A DNA stretch of 64,000 nucleotides from Deltaproteobacteria bacterium (GCA_018399135.1 JAGYPB010000003.1:23639-87638), one strand, 5' to 3'. Numbered from the stretch's first letter, positions 36,287 to 46,211 are shown. Program-made: numbers and translations. The notes: generated by a model not told the origin, from the sequence alone.

Positions 36287-37717
36287 TTATCGTTGTCCTT
36301 CAGGGCTGTTGTTCTGGTTTTTTGGCAGATTCATGGCAAAACGACTGCCTTTTCCGGGGAGCGAGGACACGTCGATAGTCCCATGGTGGGTATCAACGAC
36401 CCATTTTACAATGGCCAAGCCTAGACCTGTGCCACCATCGTAATGGTGGATTTTTTTGTCAACCCGGTAAAATTTCTCAAAAATATGCTCCAGATGATGA
36501 TTTTCTATACCGATTCCAGTGTCGCTGACGGCTATGGTGACCGATGATTCAGTAGCCTCGGCAGCGATGGTAACAACTCCTTGTGTAGGGGTGTAGCGAA
36601 TAGCGTTGGTCAGCAAGTTAAGTAGTCCCTGGCGCAAACGAAGTTCGTCAGCATGGATAATGATATCATCGTCCGCGCAGTCTAATTCAATCTGAATCTC
36701 TTTTTCTCCGGCAAGAATCTGTCCCTGACGTTGCAGGTCGGTAAGTAGATGGGTCAAGTGGATTGAGCTTGGCTGTAGAGGGATTTCTCCGAGATCGCTC
36801 TTCGACAGAGTCAGCAGGTCATGGACAAGAAAGCCCATCCGCGTGATTTCTTCCAGATTGGATTCAAGCACCTGCTTGATATCGTGGCCTTCTTTTTTGC
36901 TGCGCAGAGCTATTTCTGTTTCACCCCGTAAAATCGTCAAGGGGGTACGCAGTTCGTGGGCAACGTGTGCCTCAAATTGACGAGCTCGGTGCAGAGCAGA
37001 AAACATCCGCTGGTTCAACTGATAAATGCTGTCAGCAAGTTGACGTAGTGCGGGTGATTTTAATCGGTCTGTGGGAAAGGGCTGTGGAGGATGATCCGGC
37101 CCACTGTTCTCAATCAGTGTGATTAATTGAATCAGGCTGGCGTCTTGCTGTTGACGCCGCAAATGGGGAAAATATAATGCGGTAGCGGCGAGAAGTAGAA
37201 CGGAGCCGAGTAAAAGGACCAGACGCCAACGGAACAGTTGTGCGGTAGACGAGGTCAGATCAATGCTCAGGAGTTGGTAGGCAGAAGTTTGATCTGCATT
37301 TTTTGTTGGCCATAGCAGAGCCCGGCGAGTTTCACCCTGACTGGTAGTGAAAAAAAAAGTTTTCTTATTTGTTGGCGGATTGGCCGGCATGGTTATTTGT
37401 AAATGAGTCCCCGCTGAAGACAGGCATATCAAGTGTCCGCCTGGCGTATAGCGGGCAAAATGCCATTCGTCAAGCAGGTGGCTCAAGGGCGCAGCAGCCC
37501 ATTCGCAGGGGGTTCTAGTGGGTGTTTCTTCTGGTGGCAGGGCTTGCTGGAGATAATCCAGTGTACTGGCAGTCAGCTTCAGCTCACCATCGATGCGGTC
37601 GAGCATCTCCCGATTCAGGGATGATTGCCACAAAAAACTACCAATCCCCAGAATAATTGCCAGGACTAACAGGGGGGCATAAACAAACTGTCTATTGAGC
37701 TCTGTTGGGAGGGGCAA
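36287..37717 (-). CDS. Membrane sensor histidine kinase (OmpR-partner type)
   Basis: 476 residues. Two membrane helices (about 11-32 and 168-190) bound a periplasmic sensor region. Phosphoacceptor helix FEAHVAHELRTPLTIL, N box LLNLLTNAIRYTP, G1 SDTGIGI, G2 GGTGLGLAIVKWV. Likely starts at TTG 37717, since AAGGAG lies 10 bp before it inside the end of the regulator gene; a GTG at 37753 gives a longer protein. Translationally coupled to the upstream regulator. Signal unknown. Confidence 0.88.
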   Translation of the reverse strand: MPLPTELNRQFVYAPLLVLAIILGIGSFLWQSSLNREMLDRIDGELKLTASTLDYLQQALPPEETPTRTPCEWAAAPLSHLLDEWHFARYTPGGHLICLSSAGTHLQITMPANPPTNKKTFFFTTSQGETRRALLWPTKNADQTSAYQLLSIDLTSSTAQLFRWRLVLLLGSVLLLAATALYFPHLRRQQQDASLIQLITLIENSGPDHPPQPFPTDRLKSPALRQLADSIYQLNQRMFSALHRARQFEAHVAHELRTPLTILRGETEIALRSKKEGHDIKQVLESNLEEITRMGFLVHDLLTLSKSDLGEIPLQPSSIHLTHLLTDLQRQGQILAGEKEIQIELDCADDDIIIHADELRLRQGLLNLLTNAIRYTPTQGVVTIAAEATESSVTIAVSDTGIGIENHHLEHIFEKFYRVDKKIHHYDGGTGLGLAIVKWVVDTHHGTIDVSSLPGKGSRFAMNLPKNQNNSPEGQR

Positions 37718-37718
37718 A

Positions 37719-38393
37719 CTATTCCGACTCCTTGAGCATGTAGCCAACGCCACGCACTGTGTGGATCAGTTTTTTGTCAAAGCCACGATCAATTTTCTTG
37801 CGCAGGTAGTTGACATAGACATCAATAATGTTGGTGAAAGTGTCAAAAGTATAATCCCACACCTGTTCCGCAATCATGGTGCGCGTTAAGCCTTGCTCGG
37901 GGTTGCGCATAAAATATTCCAATAGCGCATACTCTTTGGTGGTCAGCTCAATTTCCTTATTATTTCTCCAGACTTTGTGGGATACAGGATCAAGGCGCAC
38001 ATCGGCATAAAAGAGTTCTGCACCACGATCCCGGGCGTTGCGACGAATCAGCGCGTTGACACGAGAAACCAACTCAGCAAAAGCAAAAGGTTTGGTCAGG
38101 TAGTCATCACTGCCACTGTCAAGGCCGCTAACGATGTCGTCAATACTGTCTTTGGCTGTCAGGCAGAGAACCGGCGTTGTGATGTTTTTCCGGCGCAGAG
38201 CCTGGATGACGCTGAGCCCGTCCATTTCGGGTAACATGACGTCCATCAGTATAAGGTCATAGCTCCCGTTCATGGCCAAAGCTAGCCCTTCCTCACCATC
38301 TGCTGCCAGTTGGACAGAGAATTCTTCTTCTTCAAGCCCGCGCTTGATGAAACCGGCAACTTTTTTTTCATCTTCAACAACCAGAATGCGCAT
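37719..38393 (-). CDS. OmpR/PhoB-family response regulator
   Basis: 224 residues. Receiver with VEDE pocket, Asp51 (LILMDVMLPEMDG) and Lys in DDYLTKPF. Winged-helix output domain (about 125-222) with LTTKEYALLEYFMRNPEQG, SRT-like AEQVWDYTFDTFTNIIDV and RKKIDRG..LIHTVRGVGYML. Works with the kinase encoded directly downstream. Confidence 0.93.
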   Translation of the reverse strand: MRILVVEDEKKVAGFIKRGLEEEEFSVQLAADGEEGLALAMNGSYDLILMDVMLPEMDGLSVIQALRRKNITTPVLCLTAKDSIDDIVSGLDSGSDDYLTKPFAFAELVSRVNALIRRNARDRGAELFYADVRLDPVSHKVWRNNKEIELTTKEYALLEYFMRNPEQGLTRTMIAEQVWDYTFDTFTNIIDVYVNYLRKKIDRGFDKKLIHTVRGVGYMLKESE

Positions 38394-38446
38394 GGAGCTG
38401 TCTCCTTTAACCGGTGACCAGGCTATGACCTGTCGTGGCTAACCTT

Positions 38447-38600
38447 GATGGCGTCGCTAAAACTCACCAACTGCTACGTTGGCGCAATCGTCTTCCTGCT
38501 TCGATGTACATCAGTACGTCTCACTGCTCGACAATTGCGCTCCTTGCATTTGGCTCTTTTTGCTTTGCTATCTAATGATTTACTTTTTGCGAAAGTATCA
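38447..38600 (+). repeat. Dispersed repeat R1, copy B
   Basis: About 154 bp, same orientation as copy A. Landmarks: GATGGCGTCGCTAAAACTC, CGATGTACATCAGTACGTC, CTTGCATTTGGCTC, and a terminal hairpin with TACTTTTTGCGAAAGTA. In copy C this stem reads GCTTTT/AAAAGC, a paired change that keeps the pairing. A 69-codon frame inside is a by-product. Confidence 0.8.
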
Positions 38601-38894
38601 ACCTTCATGTGAAATAGGTGAAAGATGGTTGTCTCACGGAGCCGCAATTCAGTTGCTTAAGCGAACGGGTAGCGAAAAAACCTCTTAAGTAGTGCTTGCT
38701 CATGAGAAACCTCCGAGGATATTAACAGAGTCAGAAGTTCAGCGCAAGAATATTGATAGTGTTTTTTAATTTGCTTATAAGTTCATGGTCAGATTGATCA
38801 ATCCAGACAGATGAAACTTTTTCCTCCGGGTGCGAAACGGTGAAAAAATAGAGATTATTTGTTGATTTTCATGCATAGATTCTGTTAATTAGTG
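38601..38894. other. Intergenic stretch upstream of prmA
   Basis: About 290 bp between repeat R1 and prmA. No coding frame or known RNA motif recognised. It should contain the prmA promoter and the leader of the OmpR-type regulator lies on its far side. Confidence 0.4.
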
Positions 38895-39824
38895 ATGATG
38901 AAAGAAAAATACGTATCTATAGATGTTAACGTAAGTGGCAAATTGGTTGAGTTGGCGAGCGCGGTGCTGATGGATCAGGGGAGTTGTGGTATTCTTGTAG
39001 AGGATCAACAACTCGATACTTTTGATGTGCCAGATACTCCTTTGGTTGCGGACAAGGACTATATCCTGACCGCTTATTTTGCGAACGAGGATCCTGTTGC
39101 AATGCTGTTGGCCCGGTTAACTTCGGCTTTTTCGCAGATGCCGGTGTGTGCTGCTGGTGCGATCAGTTTGACTGCTAGTGAGGCTTTGCCTCAAGTTGAT
39201 TGGGCTCAGAGCTGGAAACAACACTTTACCGGCTTTCAGATAGGCAATCGTCTGATTGTTCATCCAAGTTGGGAAACTCCGCGCGTCGAAGAAGGTCAGG
39301 TCGCTATTGAAATTGATCCGGGCATGGCCTTTGGTACCGGAACCCACGCGACCACCCGCTTGTGCCTTGAGGCGATTGTCGAACAACTGGAAAGTCGTCA
39401 GCGTCCGCTCAAACTGCTCGATGTCGGTACCGGCTCAGGCATATTGGCTATTGGTGCTGCAGCATTGGGCTGTGACCAGGTCGTGGCGACAGATATTGAT
39501 CTGGTTGCCTGTGGTGTTGCGCAGGAGAATGTCGAGCGCAATAGCCTTGTTGATCGGGTAAAAATAACTACAGAGCCTCTTGAACTCATCGAAGGTACTT
39601 ATGATCTGGTCGTTGCCAATATTCTTGCCGAGGAAAATATTCGTCTCAAGGATGCGTTGATTCATCACTTGCAGCCTGGGGGGTGGCTGATTTTATCCGG
39701 AATCCTCAAGGAAAAGGAACCTCTTGTGTCTGCAGCTTTTGCCGGCTCTGAGATGGTCGCTATACCGCCACGCAGCCAGGAAGATTGGGTCTGTCTTGTG
39801 TATCAGCTGCAGAAAGTGACATGA
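38895..39824 (+). CDS. prmA: Ribosomal protein L11 methyltransferase
   Basis: 309 residues. N-terminal L11-recognition domain, then a SAM methyltransferase domain with FGTGTHATTRLCLE, LDVGTGSGILAIGA (motif I), ATDIDLVA and VVANILAE (the NILA motif). Trimethylates L11. Two ATG codons (38895, 38898) and a GTG precede the conserved part. Overlaps rsmE by 4 bp, a frequent pairing in bacteria. Confidence 0.94.
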   Translation: MMKEKYVSIDVNVSGKLVELASAVLMDQGSCGILVEDQQLDTFDVPDTPLVADKDYILTAYFANEDPVAMLLARLTSAFSQMPVCAAGAISLTASEALPQVDWAQSWKQHFTGFQIGNRLIVHPSWETPRVEEGQVAIEIDPGMAFGTGTHATTRLCLEAIVEQLESRQRPLKLLDVGTGSGILAIGAAALGCDQVVATDIDLVACGVAQENVERNSLVDRVKITTEPLELIEGTYDLVVANILAEENIRLKDALIHHLQPGGWLILSGILKEKEPLVSAAFAGSEMVAIPPRSQEDWVCLVYQLQKVT

Positions 39825-40545
39825 GAAGTTTTTTTGTAGCGGATGTGGATTTCCGACTGAACGAAAGTATCCTGTTACCTGAGGCCGTACACCATCACCT
39901 GATTAGGGTATTAAGGCTCGAGCCGGGAGCTGAATTTCGCCTTTTTGATGGGTGCGGACGGGTTGCCGAAGCTGTGTTGCAGAAGGATGGACTTGCTCGC
40001 TTGTGTCAGGTCAACGACACGGTGGCGGCACCATGTCGGATTCAGCTGATTCAAGGTGTTCCCAAGGGTGACAAAACCGAACTGATTCTGCAAAAAGGGA
40101 CAGAGTTGGGAGTCAGTCAGTTTCACCTGGTGACTACTGAACGCAGTGTTGTCCGTTTTAAACGCGAGACGCGTCAGCGGTTGCGCTGGCAAAAAATTAT
40201 CCAGGAGGCAGCTCGACAGTGTGGCCAATATCATCTGCCCGTGCTGCAGTACAGTGATTCTCTGAAGGCGGCTATGGAAACTGCAGACGCCGATGTTAAG
40301 CTGTTGTTTGTGGGAGCAGAGTGAGGCTCCTCTTGCGGATTTTGACCACGGATCAACATCAGAAGAGATTTCAGTCGTGGCCCCGAAGGATTACCGATAC
40401 CGAGCCGCTTCGGCGATCTCCAGGGTTTATCAAGCCATCGCTTTGGACCAAAAATTTGCGTACGAAGCCGCCGGTCTTGCGATAATCGCAGTTTTTACAA
40501 TATCTTTATGGTGATTTATCCGGTAGATCGGGTTCAATCAAGTAA
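39821..40545 (+). pseudogene. rsmE: 16S rRNA m3U1498 methyltransferase, frameshifted in the C-terminal third
   Basis: The first 167 codons are normal RsmE: EAVHHHLIRVLRLEPGAEF, QGVPKGDKTELILQKGTELG, EAARQCGQYHLPVL. After about 40305 the continuation is spread over frames: LWEQSEAPLADF, STSEEISVV, then pieces of the SPOUT knot region (AISRVYQAIAL, AGLAIIAV, QYLYGDL). The GPEGG loop is scrambled. Several one-base indels explain it. The reconstructed stop is at 40545. Confidence 0.85.
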
Positions 40546-40574
40546 ATCTTTTATCATCTGGAAAAGGACATGTC

Positions 40575-41889
40575 ATGAAATTGCCCCAGGAAATTGTGGC
40601 TACAACAACTTCGACTATCTCGACAGCTGCAAAAAAAGTGCAGCGAGATCTGGCAGAGATTTAAGCAGCGCTTTGGAATCCAAAAGTGTTCTGTTCCCCG
40701 GAGTCTCGGCAGCTGTAGTGGCTAATCAGGTTGAAGACGAAGATCTGCTTGCAGCTGAGAGCTTCAGGGTGGCTGCTGCAACTTGGCGCCCGAGGCCGGA
40801 GTGCATGTAATCGGGCTGCCCATACAGACTCGGTAGATGATTCCGCTGGTGATGAATTTCGGAGTTCTGACTTTTATAGGGGAGAGAGCAGCGAAGGAAG
40901 ATCTTTTCATTTGATGAACTGTTTGAAGAGGCTCACAAGAAGATGATATGGAAAAGGAGAATATGAAGCGCACAAAAACCGATAATGCTTTCAGCCTAAA
41001 CAAGAGAAAAAAATTTTTACTTTTGATATTTCACAAGTGAATGAAAACATGGGAGATGAATTTCAGTTTTTTGATACGAAAGGGCATCGCAGATACCGGA
41101 AGCAGATAAATTCAACGCCGGAACAAGCGAGATTTACAGAGGCCCCTCCGACCCGCACGATTTACCGGAGTCTTCAGCGAGTCGTGGAGGCTCAGCAACC
41201 ATCCTCCTGCTCCAGACCCAATGAATGTTGCCGCAGCAGCGGTGCTAATTCACCTGATAGCAGGGCCTTGGCCCGGTGATACCCTTTCAGCGTCGGACGG
41301 CGAGCCTTCTTTCAAAGTCAAGACGTTAGAAGAAAATGCGCTGGATAACCCGGATATCGAACAACGTCAGGAAGACTCTTTTTCAGAAATAACAGCGGAA
41401 GAACTGTCAAGCGCAGCAGAGTTTGTGCCGGAGGGGTTGCCGGCATCTCTGGGCGAGCGGTTCGCATCCTTTATTTATGATGCCGTGATCCTGATCATTA
41501 TTGGACTGGGCTTCGTCGTTGCTGCAGAGTTGTCCATGTCCAGAGAAACCGGCCCATTGCCGACCCTCGATACCCTGATTGACTTGTCAGTACCCTATTT
41601 TCTGGTGTTTTTTTCCCTTACTTTCGGATATTTCACCCTTTTTCATTTTCTCGCCGGCCAAACCCCCGGCAAAATGCTGACCGGCTTGCGGGTAGAAACC
41701 AGTGGCGGTGAGTCACTGACCTTTTCCCAGGCCTTTTTACGCAGTGTCGGTGGCTTGTTGCAGCTTCTCCCCTTGGGTCTTGGCTATCTGCAGCTACTGT
41801 TCAGCAGCGAGGGCCGTGGCTGGAATGACCGCCTCGCCGATACTCAAGTTGTCAAGGTTGTGTCAAATAATAATTTACCCCATTCTTAA
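40575..41889 (+). pseudogene. Zinc-ribbon / RDD-domain membrane protein, frameshifted in its first half
   Basis: ATG 40575 follows AAGGA. With single-base corrections at short homopolymers the start encodes MKCPRNCGYNNFDYLDSCKK then C, a four-cysteine zinc ribbon. An acidic, low-complexity linker follows in mixed frames (DELFEEAHKK, FDTKGHRRY). From about 41220 one frame is clean and gives an RDD domain with three helices (SLGERFASFIYDAVILII, LFHFLAGQTPGKMLTGLRV, GWNDRLADT). RDD proteins are integral membrane proteins, mostly of unknown function. Confidence 0.72.
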
Positions 41890-42492
41890 CGCGATAAAAG
41901 ATTCTAGATCGGGGCACTTGATGAATTCATTGTGTTCAAGCTCCCAGGCGATGGTAGAATTTGGCATCGGGCCATAGTCATGTCCAGGATATACAATGGT
42001 CGTTTCCGGCAGCTTTTTCAGGCGCTGCAGGCTGGTGTAAAGGTGGTTCACGTTGCTGCCCGGCAAATCGGCTCGACCGCAACGGCTGACAAACAGGGTA
42101 TCTCCTGAGATAATTCCTGCCGGCGTGACAAATACTACCGAACCGGGTGCATGTCCGGGGGTGTGCATGACAGTGATGAACGAATTGCCGATGGGTAATT
42201 TCATTCCCTCTGCCAGCGGGATATCGGCGTCAGGAACAGCATCCGGATGGGCAGCAAGTTTAATTTTCCCTGCGGCCAGGATGTCACCATTCCCTTTGAT
42301 ATGATCCTGATGGCCGTGGGTGTTAAGTAGAAGACGCAAGGTAATTTTGCGCCGGGCGGCTTCATCAAGAACAAGCTGCGGCCGCATGGACGGGTCGACA
42401 ACTGCACCTTCGCGAGTTTGAGGACAATAAATCAGATAGGAGAAATTCTCCATATCACTTGTCTTTAGCTGAATGATCTCAAGGGCTACCAT
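41875..42492 (-). CDS. Metallo-beta-lactamase-fold hydrolase (glyoxalase II-like)
   Basis: 205 residues. The metal motif NTHGHQDHIKG is followed by HTPGHAPGS, SGDTLF and YPGHDYG, giving the full ligand set of a dinuclear glyoxalase II-type hydrolase. Likely cleaves a thioester or related ester in the cytoplasm. Convergent with the RDD gene, overlapping it by 15 bp. Starts 7 bp inside the end of the small upstream gene. Confidence 0.9.
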   Translation of the reverse strand: MVALEIIQLKTSDMENFSYLIYCPQTREGAVVDPSMRPQLVLDEAARRKITLRLLLNTHGHQDHIKGNGDILAAGKIKLAAHPDAVPDADIPLAEGMKLPIGNSFITVMHTPGHAPGSVVFVTPAGIISGDTLFVSRCGRADLPGSNVNHLYTSLQRLKKLPETTIVYPGHDYGPMPNSTIAWELEHNEFIKCPDLESFIALRMG

Positions 42493-42704
42493 GGGTAGGT
42501 CACCGGTTCCTGTTTGCCGATATGGCGGATTTCCATGCTGATAATTTTAAAGCGATCCCCTGTTTTGTGTACCACCCATTCGTCCCCCTCTTCGGGTGGT
42601 TGAGGAAACTCGCGGGAACCCAGAAAAACGTCTTCATTGCCGATCATTCCCCACCAGTCGAGGGCGCCGGTCTGCCAGATCTTGGTCTTCAGAAAAAAGG
42701 CCAT
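42486..42704 (-). CDS. Small conserved-looking protein of unknown function
   Basis: 72 residues, no signal peptide. Trp-rich start (KIWQTGALDWWGMIGNEDVF), then a basic/aromatic C-terminal strand (RFKIISMEIRHIGKQ). ATG 42704 follows AGGAG. It overlaps the MBL hydrolase start by 7 bp and is probably co-translated. No family recognised. Confidence 0.7.
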   Translation of the reverse strand: MAFFLKTKIWQTGALDWWGMIGNEDVFLGSREFPQPPEEGDEWVVHKTGDRFKIISMEIRHIGKQEPVTYPW

Positions 42705-42811
42705 TGTTTCTCCTGTGCATAGTAGTAAGTGGTTGAGCGATTTCAGCTTAAACCTTATACTAGCAGAGAGGGTTGGGCAGCGACAACCATGGAAGAGGGA
42801 GTGATAAGGCA

Positions 42812-43651
42812 ATGAGATTTACCAAGATGCATGGTGCCGGCAACGACTACGTTTATGTCAATTGTTTTGAAGAGCATATTGACGACCCTGCGAGTCTGGC
42901 TCAGCAAGTCAGTAATCGCAATGTTGGCATTGGTTCTGACGGATTGATCCTGATTTTGCCATCAAGCCGCGCTGATCTGCGTATGCGTATGTTCAATGCC
43001 GACGGTAGTGAGGCAGAGATGTGTGGCAATGGCATTCGCTGCGTTGCTAAATATGCTTATGACCATGGCCTGACTAAAAAAACCGACATCAGCATCGAAA
43101 CCGGTCATGGTGTTTTGAGTCTGCACCTGTTTGTTAACAGTTGCGGGGGGGTTGAACGGGTGCGTGTCGCTATGGGGCAACCGGGACTGACCCGTTCGCT
43201 GTTGCCGATGACCGGTTCGGCCAACGAACAGGCATTGAATGTTCCTCTCGAGATTGCCGACCATTCCCTTGAGTTGACTTGTGTTTCCATGGGGAACCCC
43301 CATGCGGTTATTTATGTCGATGATGTGGAGCAGTTCCCAGTCACCCAGGTTGGCCCGCTGATTGAACATCATTCCTGGTTCCCCAAGCGCACTAATGTGG
43401 AATTTGTCCAGATCCTCTCGGCTGGTGAGGTGATTCAGCGTACCTGGGAGCGTGGTGCCGGTGAAACCCTGGCCTGTGGTACCGGAGCGGCAGCGGTGAC
43501 GGTCGCCGGGGTGTTGACTGGAAGAACCGAGCGCAGAATCACCAATCACCTGAAGGGTGGCGATCTGTTCATGGAGTGGCTTGATGGCGGAGAGGTGTTA
43601 ATGACCGGTCCGGCTGTCGAAGTCTTCAGCGGGATTTATGCCCCAGGCTAA
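42812..43651 (+). CDS. dapF: Diaminopimelate epimerase
   Basis: 279 residues. Converts LL- to meso-diaminopimelate for lysine and peptidoglycan synthesis. The two catalytic cysteines are Cys71 (EMCGNGIRC) and Cys222 (LACGTGAAA). KMHGAGNDYV at the start and GNPHAVIYVD also match. Heads a run of plus-strand genes through 46211. Confidence 0.96.
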   Translation: MRFTKMHGAGNDYVYVNCFEEHIDDPASLAQQVSNRNVGIGSDGLILILPSSRADLRMRMFNADGSEAEMCGNGIRCVAKYAYDHGLTKKTDISIETGHGVLSLHLFVNSCGGVERVRVAMGQPGLTRSLLPMTGSANEQALNVPLEIADHSLELTCVSMGNPHAVIYVDDVEQFPVTQVGPLIEHHSWFPKRTNVEFVQILSAGEVIQRTWERGAGETLACGTGAAAVTVAGVLTGRTERRITNHLKGGDLFMEWLDGGEVLMTGPAVEVFSGIYAPG

Positions 43652-43661
43652 ATAAGGTTAC

Positions 43662-44318
43662 ATGATGAAAGCGGTTCTCTTTGATCTGGATAACACCCTC
43701 TATTCACCACGCTGTGACCTGTTTTCCCTGATTGATGTGCGGATCAACCGCTATATGGAAGAATTTGCCGGCATTGCCATTGCCGAAGTTGATGGATTGC
43801 GGCGCCGTTATTGGCGCGACTACGGGGCGACCTTGTTGGGCTTGATCCGTCATCATGAGGTCGATCCGGAGGATTATCTCGACTACGTTCATGATGTAGA
43901 TGTCGCCAGTCGTCTGACCCCTGACCCTGGTCTGCGCGCTGTGCTGAAAGATTCCGTTATCCCCAGTTATGTCTTTACCAACGGCTCGCGTTGCCATGCT
44001 GATCGGGTGCTGGGTGTTCTTGGTATTGAGGATCTGTTTGTTGATGTTTTTGATATCCGTATTGCCCGGTACCAGCCCAAGCCCAACCCCGATCCTTATC
44101 AGCAGGTACTGGGACGGCTTGCTTTGCAGGGGAAAGACTGTGTCATGGTTGAAGACCAGCTGCAGAATCTGAAAACCGCCAAGATTTTCGGTATGACCAC
44201 CGTCCTGGTTGCCCCTGAAGGGCAGATTCATGGTGATGTTTCCTGTGTCGACAGTCATCTCCACGCAGTGGGCGACATCGCTCCCTTGCTCCATCGCTGG
44301 CGTACCGGTGTTCGTTGA
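43662..44318 (+). CDS. HAD-family hydrolase (pyrimidine 5'-nucleotidase-like)
   Basis: 218 residues. Motif I DLDNTLYSP, motif II FTNGSR, a conserved Lys in RYQPKPNP and motif III MVEDQLQNL. The cap insert and FDLDNTLY start fit the pyrimidine 5'-nucleotidase/SDT1 branch. A nucleotide or sugar phosphate is the likely substrate. Overlaps nfo by one base (TGATG). Confidence 0.88.
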   Translation: MMKAVLFDLDNTLYSPRCDLFSLIDVRINRYMEEFAGIAIAEVDGLRRRYWRDYGATLLGLIRHHEVDPEDYLDYVHDVDVASRLTPDPGLRAVLKDSVIPSYVFTNGSRCHADRVLGVLGIEDLFVDVFDIRIARYQPKPNPDPYQQVLGRLALQGKDCVMVEDQLQNLKTAKIFGMTTVLVAPEGQIHGDVSCVDSHLHAVGDIAPLLHRWRTGVR

Positions 44319-45193
44319 TGGTGGAGCCATTTCAATCCTTCCCCTTGCTGCTTGGTACCCACGTCTCAATTGCCGGGGGAATGGAACAGGCTTTTTCCCG
44401 TGCCAACACCATCGGTGCTACCGCCATCCAGATTTTTACCCGCAATGCCAGCCGTTGGCAGGCTCCTCCCCTGACCGAAGGAACCGTCGTAGCCTTTTGT
44501 GCGGCCCGACAAGCAAGTGCTGTGCATTATGTTGCTGCCCATAGCAGTTATCTGCTGAATCTCGCCAGCCCCGATCCGAACCAGCGTCAACGCTCAATCG
44601 TTACCTGTCTTGACGAACTGGAGCGTTGCCGGAGATTAGGGGTTGAAGCGCTCGTTATCCATCCCGGCTCCCATAAAGGGGAAGGGGTCACTGCGGGCCT
44701 GACGACCTTGTGTCGGAGTTTCGAGCAAATTTACCGACAAGCCGGCGAAGATGTAACCATTCTACTGGAAAATACTGCTGGTCAGGGCGCTTCTCTGGGT
44801 GCGTCTATGGACGAGTTAGCCTGGGCGCTTGAGCGTCTTGACAGCAACAGTTTTGGCCTCTGTCTGGATACTTGTCACGCTTTTGCAGCCGGCTACGATA
44901 TCAGCACCCCACAAGGTTATGAGCAACTGATGGAGCAGATTGATCGGTTGATCGGTATTGACCGCTTACAACTTTTTCATCTTAATGACAGTAAGAAGCC
45001 CTTAGGTTCGAGGGTGGATCGCCATGAACATGTCGGTCAGGGATTGATCGGCGTTGAGGGATTTCGGTGTTTGATGCGAGATCAGCGCTTTGCTCACTGT
45101 CCCAAAATTACCGAAACGCCGCCGGGGGAGAACAATTATAATGATCTGGAAAATCTGGCTCTGTTGCGACAACTAGCGCAAGGCCATAGCTGA
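44318..45193 (+). CDS. nfo: Endonuclease IV
   Basis: 291 residues. TIM-barrel AP endonuclease: GTHVSIAGGM at the start, VHYVAAHSSYLLNLAS, VIHPGSHKG, LLENTAGQG, LCLDTCHAFAAGYD, FHLNDSKKPLGSRVDRHEH and ITETPP. These carry the three-zinc ligand set. It cuts 5' to abasic sites in base-excision repair. The last codons merge into a half copy of repeat R2. Confidence 0.96.
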   Translation: MVEPFQSFPLLLGTHVSIAGGMEQAFSRANTIGATAIQIFTRNASRWQAPPLTEGTVVAFCAARQASAVHYVAAHSSYLLNLASPDPNQRQRSIVTCLDELERCRRLGVEALVIHPGSHKGEGVTAGLTTLCRSFEQIYRQAGEDVTILLENTAGQGASLGASMDELAWALERLDSNSFGLCLDTCHAFAAGYDISTPQGYEQLMEQIDRLIGIDRLQLFHLNDSKKPLGSRVDRHEHVGQGLIGVEGFRCLMRDQRFAHCPKITETPPGENNYNDLENLALLRQLAQGHS

Positions 45194-45202
45194 ATAGTTA
45201 CG
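45181..45202. repeat. Half copy of repeat R2 (R2d)
   Basis: AGGCCATAGCTGAATAGTTAC matches the right end of R2a (AAGGCCATAGCTGAACAGTTAC). It overlaps the last codons of nfo, so the nfo stop TGA lies inside the repeat end. No left half is found nearby. Confidence 0.55.
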
Positions 45203-45221
45203 AATAAATAAAGGACAAATT

Positions 45222-45671
45222 ATGCGTGCGGTTGTTCAACGAGTCACTCAGGCAGGAGTGACGGTAGCAGAAAAAAAAGTTGCAGCGATCACAACCGGGC
45301 TGCTGGTATTGTTGGGGATAGAAAAGGGGGATAATCACAAGGACGCCACTTATCTGGCGGAGAAAATTGCCGGATTGCGGATTTTTGAAGATGCGGCTGG
45401 TAAAATGAACTTGTCCGTCAGCGAGATAAACGGCGGGGTGCTGGTAGTATCGCAGTTCACCCTTCTTGGCGATTGTCGCAAAGGTCGGCGCCCAGGCTTT
45501 TCAAGTGCGGCGCCACCTGATTTGGCTGCACCCCTGTGTGATCATGTTGTTGATTTGTTGAGAGGTTTGGGAATGAAGGTTCAGACCGGGGTTTTTGGCG
45601 CTGATATGGCAGTGGATCTGGTGAATGATGGGCCGGTGACAATGCTGATTGATAGCAGAAGGTTGTTTTAG
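45222..45671 (+). CDS. dtd: D-aminoacyl-tRNA deacylase
   Basis: 149 residues. [40 protein letters not shown] (the SQxT motif) and [11 protein letters not shown] (the GPVT motif) are both catalytic loops. It frees tRNAs from D-amino acids and glycine mischarged on tRNA-Ala. Start ATG follows AAAGGACAA. Confidence 0.96.
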   Translation: MRAVVQRVTQAGVTVAEKKVAAITTGLLVLLGIEKGDNHKDATYLAEKIAGLRIFEDAAGKMNLSVSEINGGVLVVSQFTLLGDCRKGRRPGFSSAAPPDLAAPLCDHVVDLLRGLGMKVQTGVFGADMAVDLVNDGPVTMLIDSRRLF

Positions 45672-45683
45672 CTGGAGGGCAAA

Positions 45684-46211
45684 ATGAGAATATTGATCCT
45701 GATGGTTGTAATGTGCACCTTTCCTCTGGTAGCGGTGGCAACCTTGTATACCTGCCGTGACAGCGAAGGGCGGCTTCATGTCACCGACAATCTGCAGTCC
45801 CTGCCGGATGAATGTCGAAGCGGTGCCCGTCAGGTGGAAGCCACCGATCCCGATAATCTGCAATTTGTTCCAGAGCGTACTCCGGCTCCAGCGGTTGATA
45901 GCCGCTCCGAGTTTCAGCGCCAGTTGCTCGAACAACAGCGCCGGCAGCAGGAGCAGGACAAGCGCGAAGAACAGATGATCCAAGAGGCGCGGGGGCTGGC
46001 AGAGAGGTTTAAACAGGCTCAGCAGGATCGCCGCAATGCCATCAGACGCTGGAGCGCCGATTCACGTCGTACGATTGAACAGGCTGCCGATGATATGGCT
46101 GCTGCCCGTAGCGGTAAGCAGCGGATGCTGATAAACCTTGAGCAGCAGCGGGTGTCGACAGGGACCGCAGAACAGGTGCGAGCGCTTCTTGAACAGATCA
46201 GTGAGCCCTGA
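45684..46211 (+). CDS. DUF4124-type secreted protein
   Basis: 175 residues. A signal peptide (residues 1-19, ending AVATL) precedes a short DUF4124-like domain (YTCRDSEGRLHVTDNLQSLP, then CRSGA). A long charged helix/coiled coil (about 75-140, QRQLLEQQRRQQEQDKREEQ) follows. Probably periplasmic. Function unknown. 12 bp after dtd. Confidence 0.75.
   Translation: MRILILMVVMCTFPLVAVATLYTCRDSEGRLHVTDNLQSLPDECRSGARQVEATDPDNLQFVPERTPAPAVDSRSEFQRQLLEQQRRQQEQDKREEQMIQEARGLAERFKQAQQDRRNAIRRWSADSRRTIEQAADDMAAARSGKQRMLINLEQQRVSTGTAEQVRALLEQISEP

Noticed and set aside
38479-38688. 69-codon frame between the OmpR-type regulator and prmA
   Set aside because: It lies almost wholly in repeat R1 and has no ribosome site.
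38601-38894. Cyclic-di-GMP (GEMM) riboswitch in the prmA leader
   Set aside because: The conserved GEMM core was not found on either strand.
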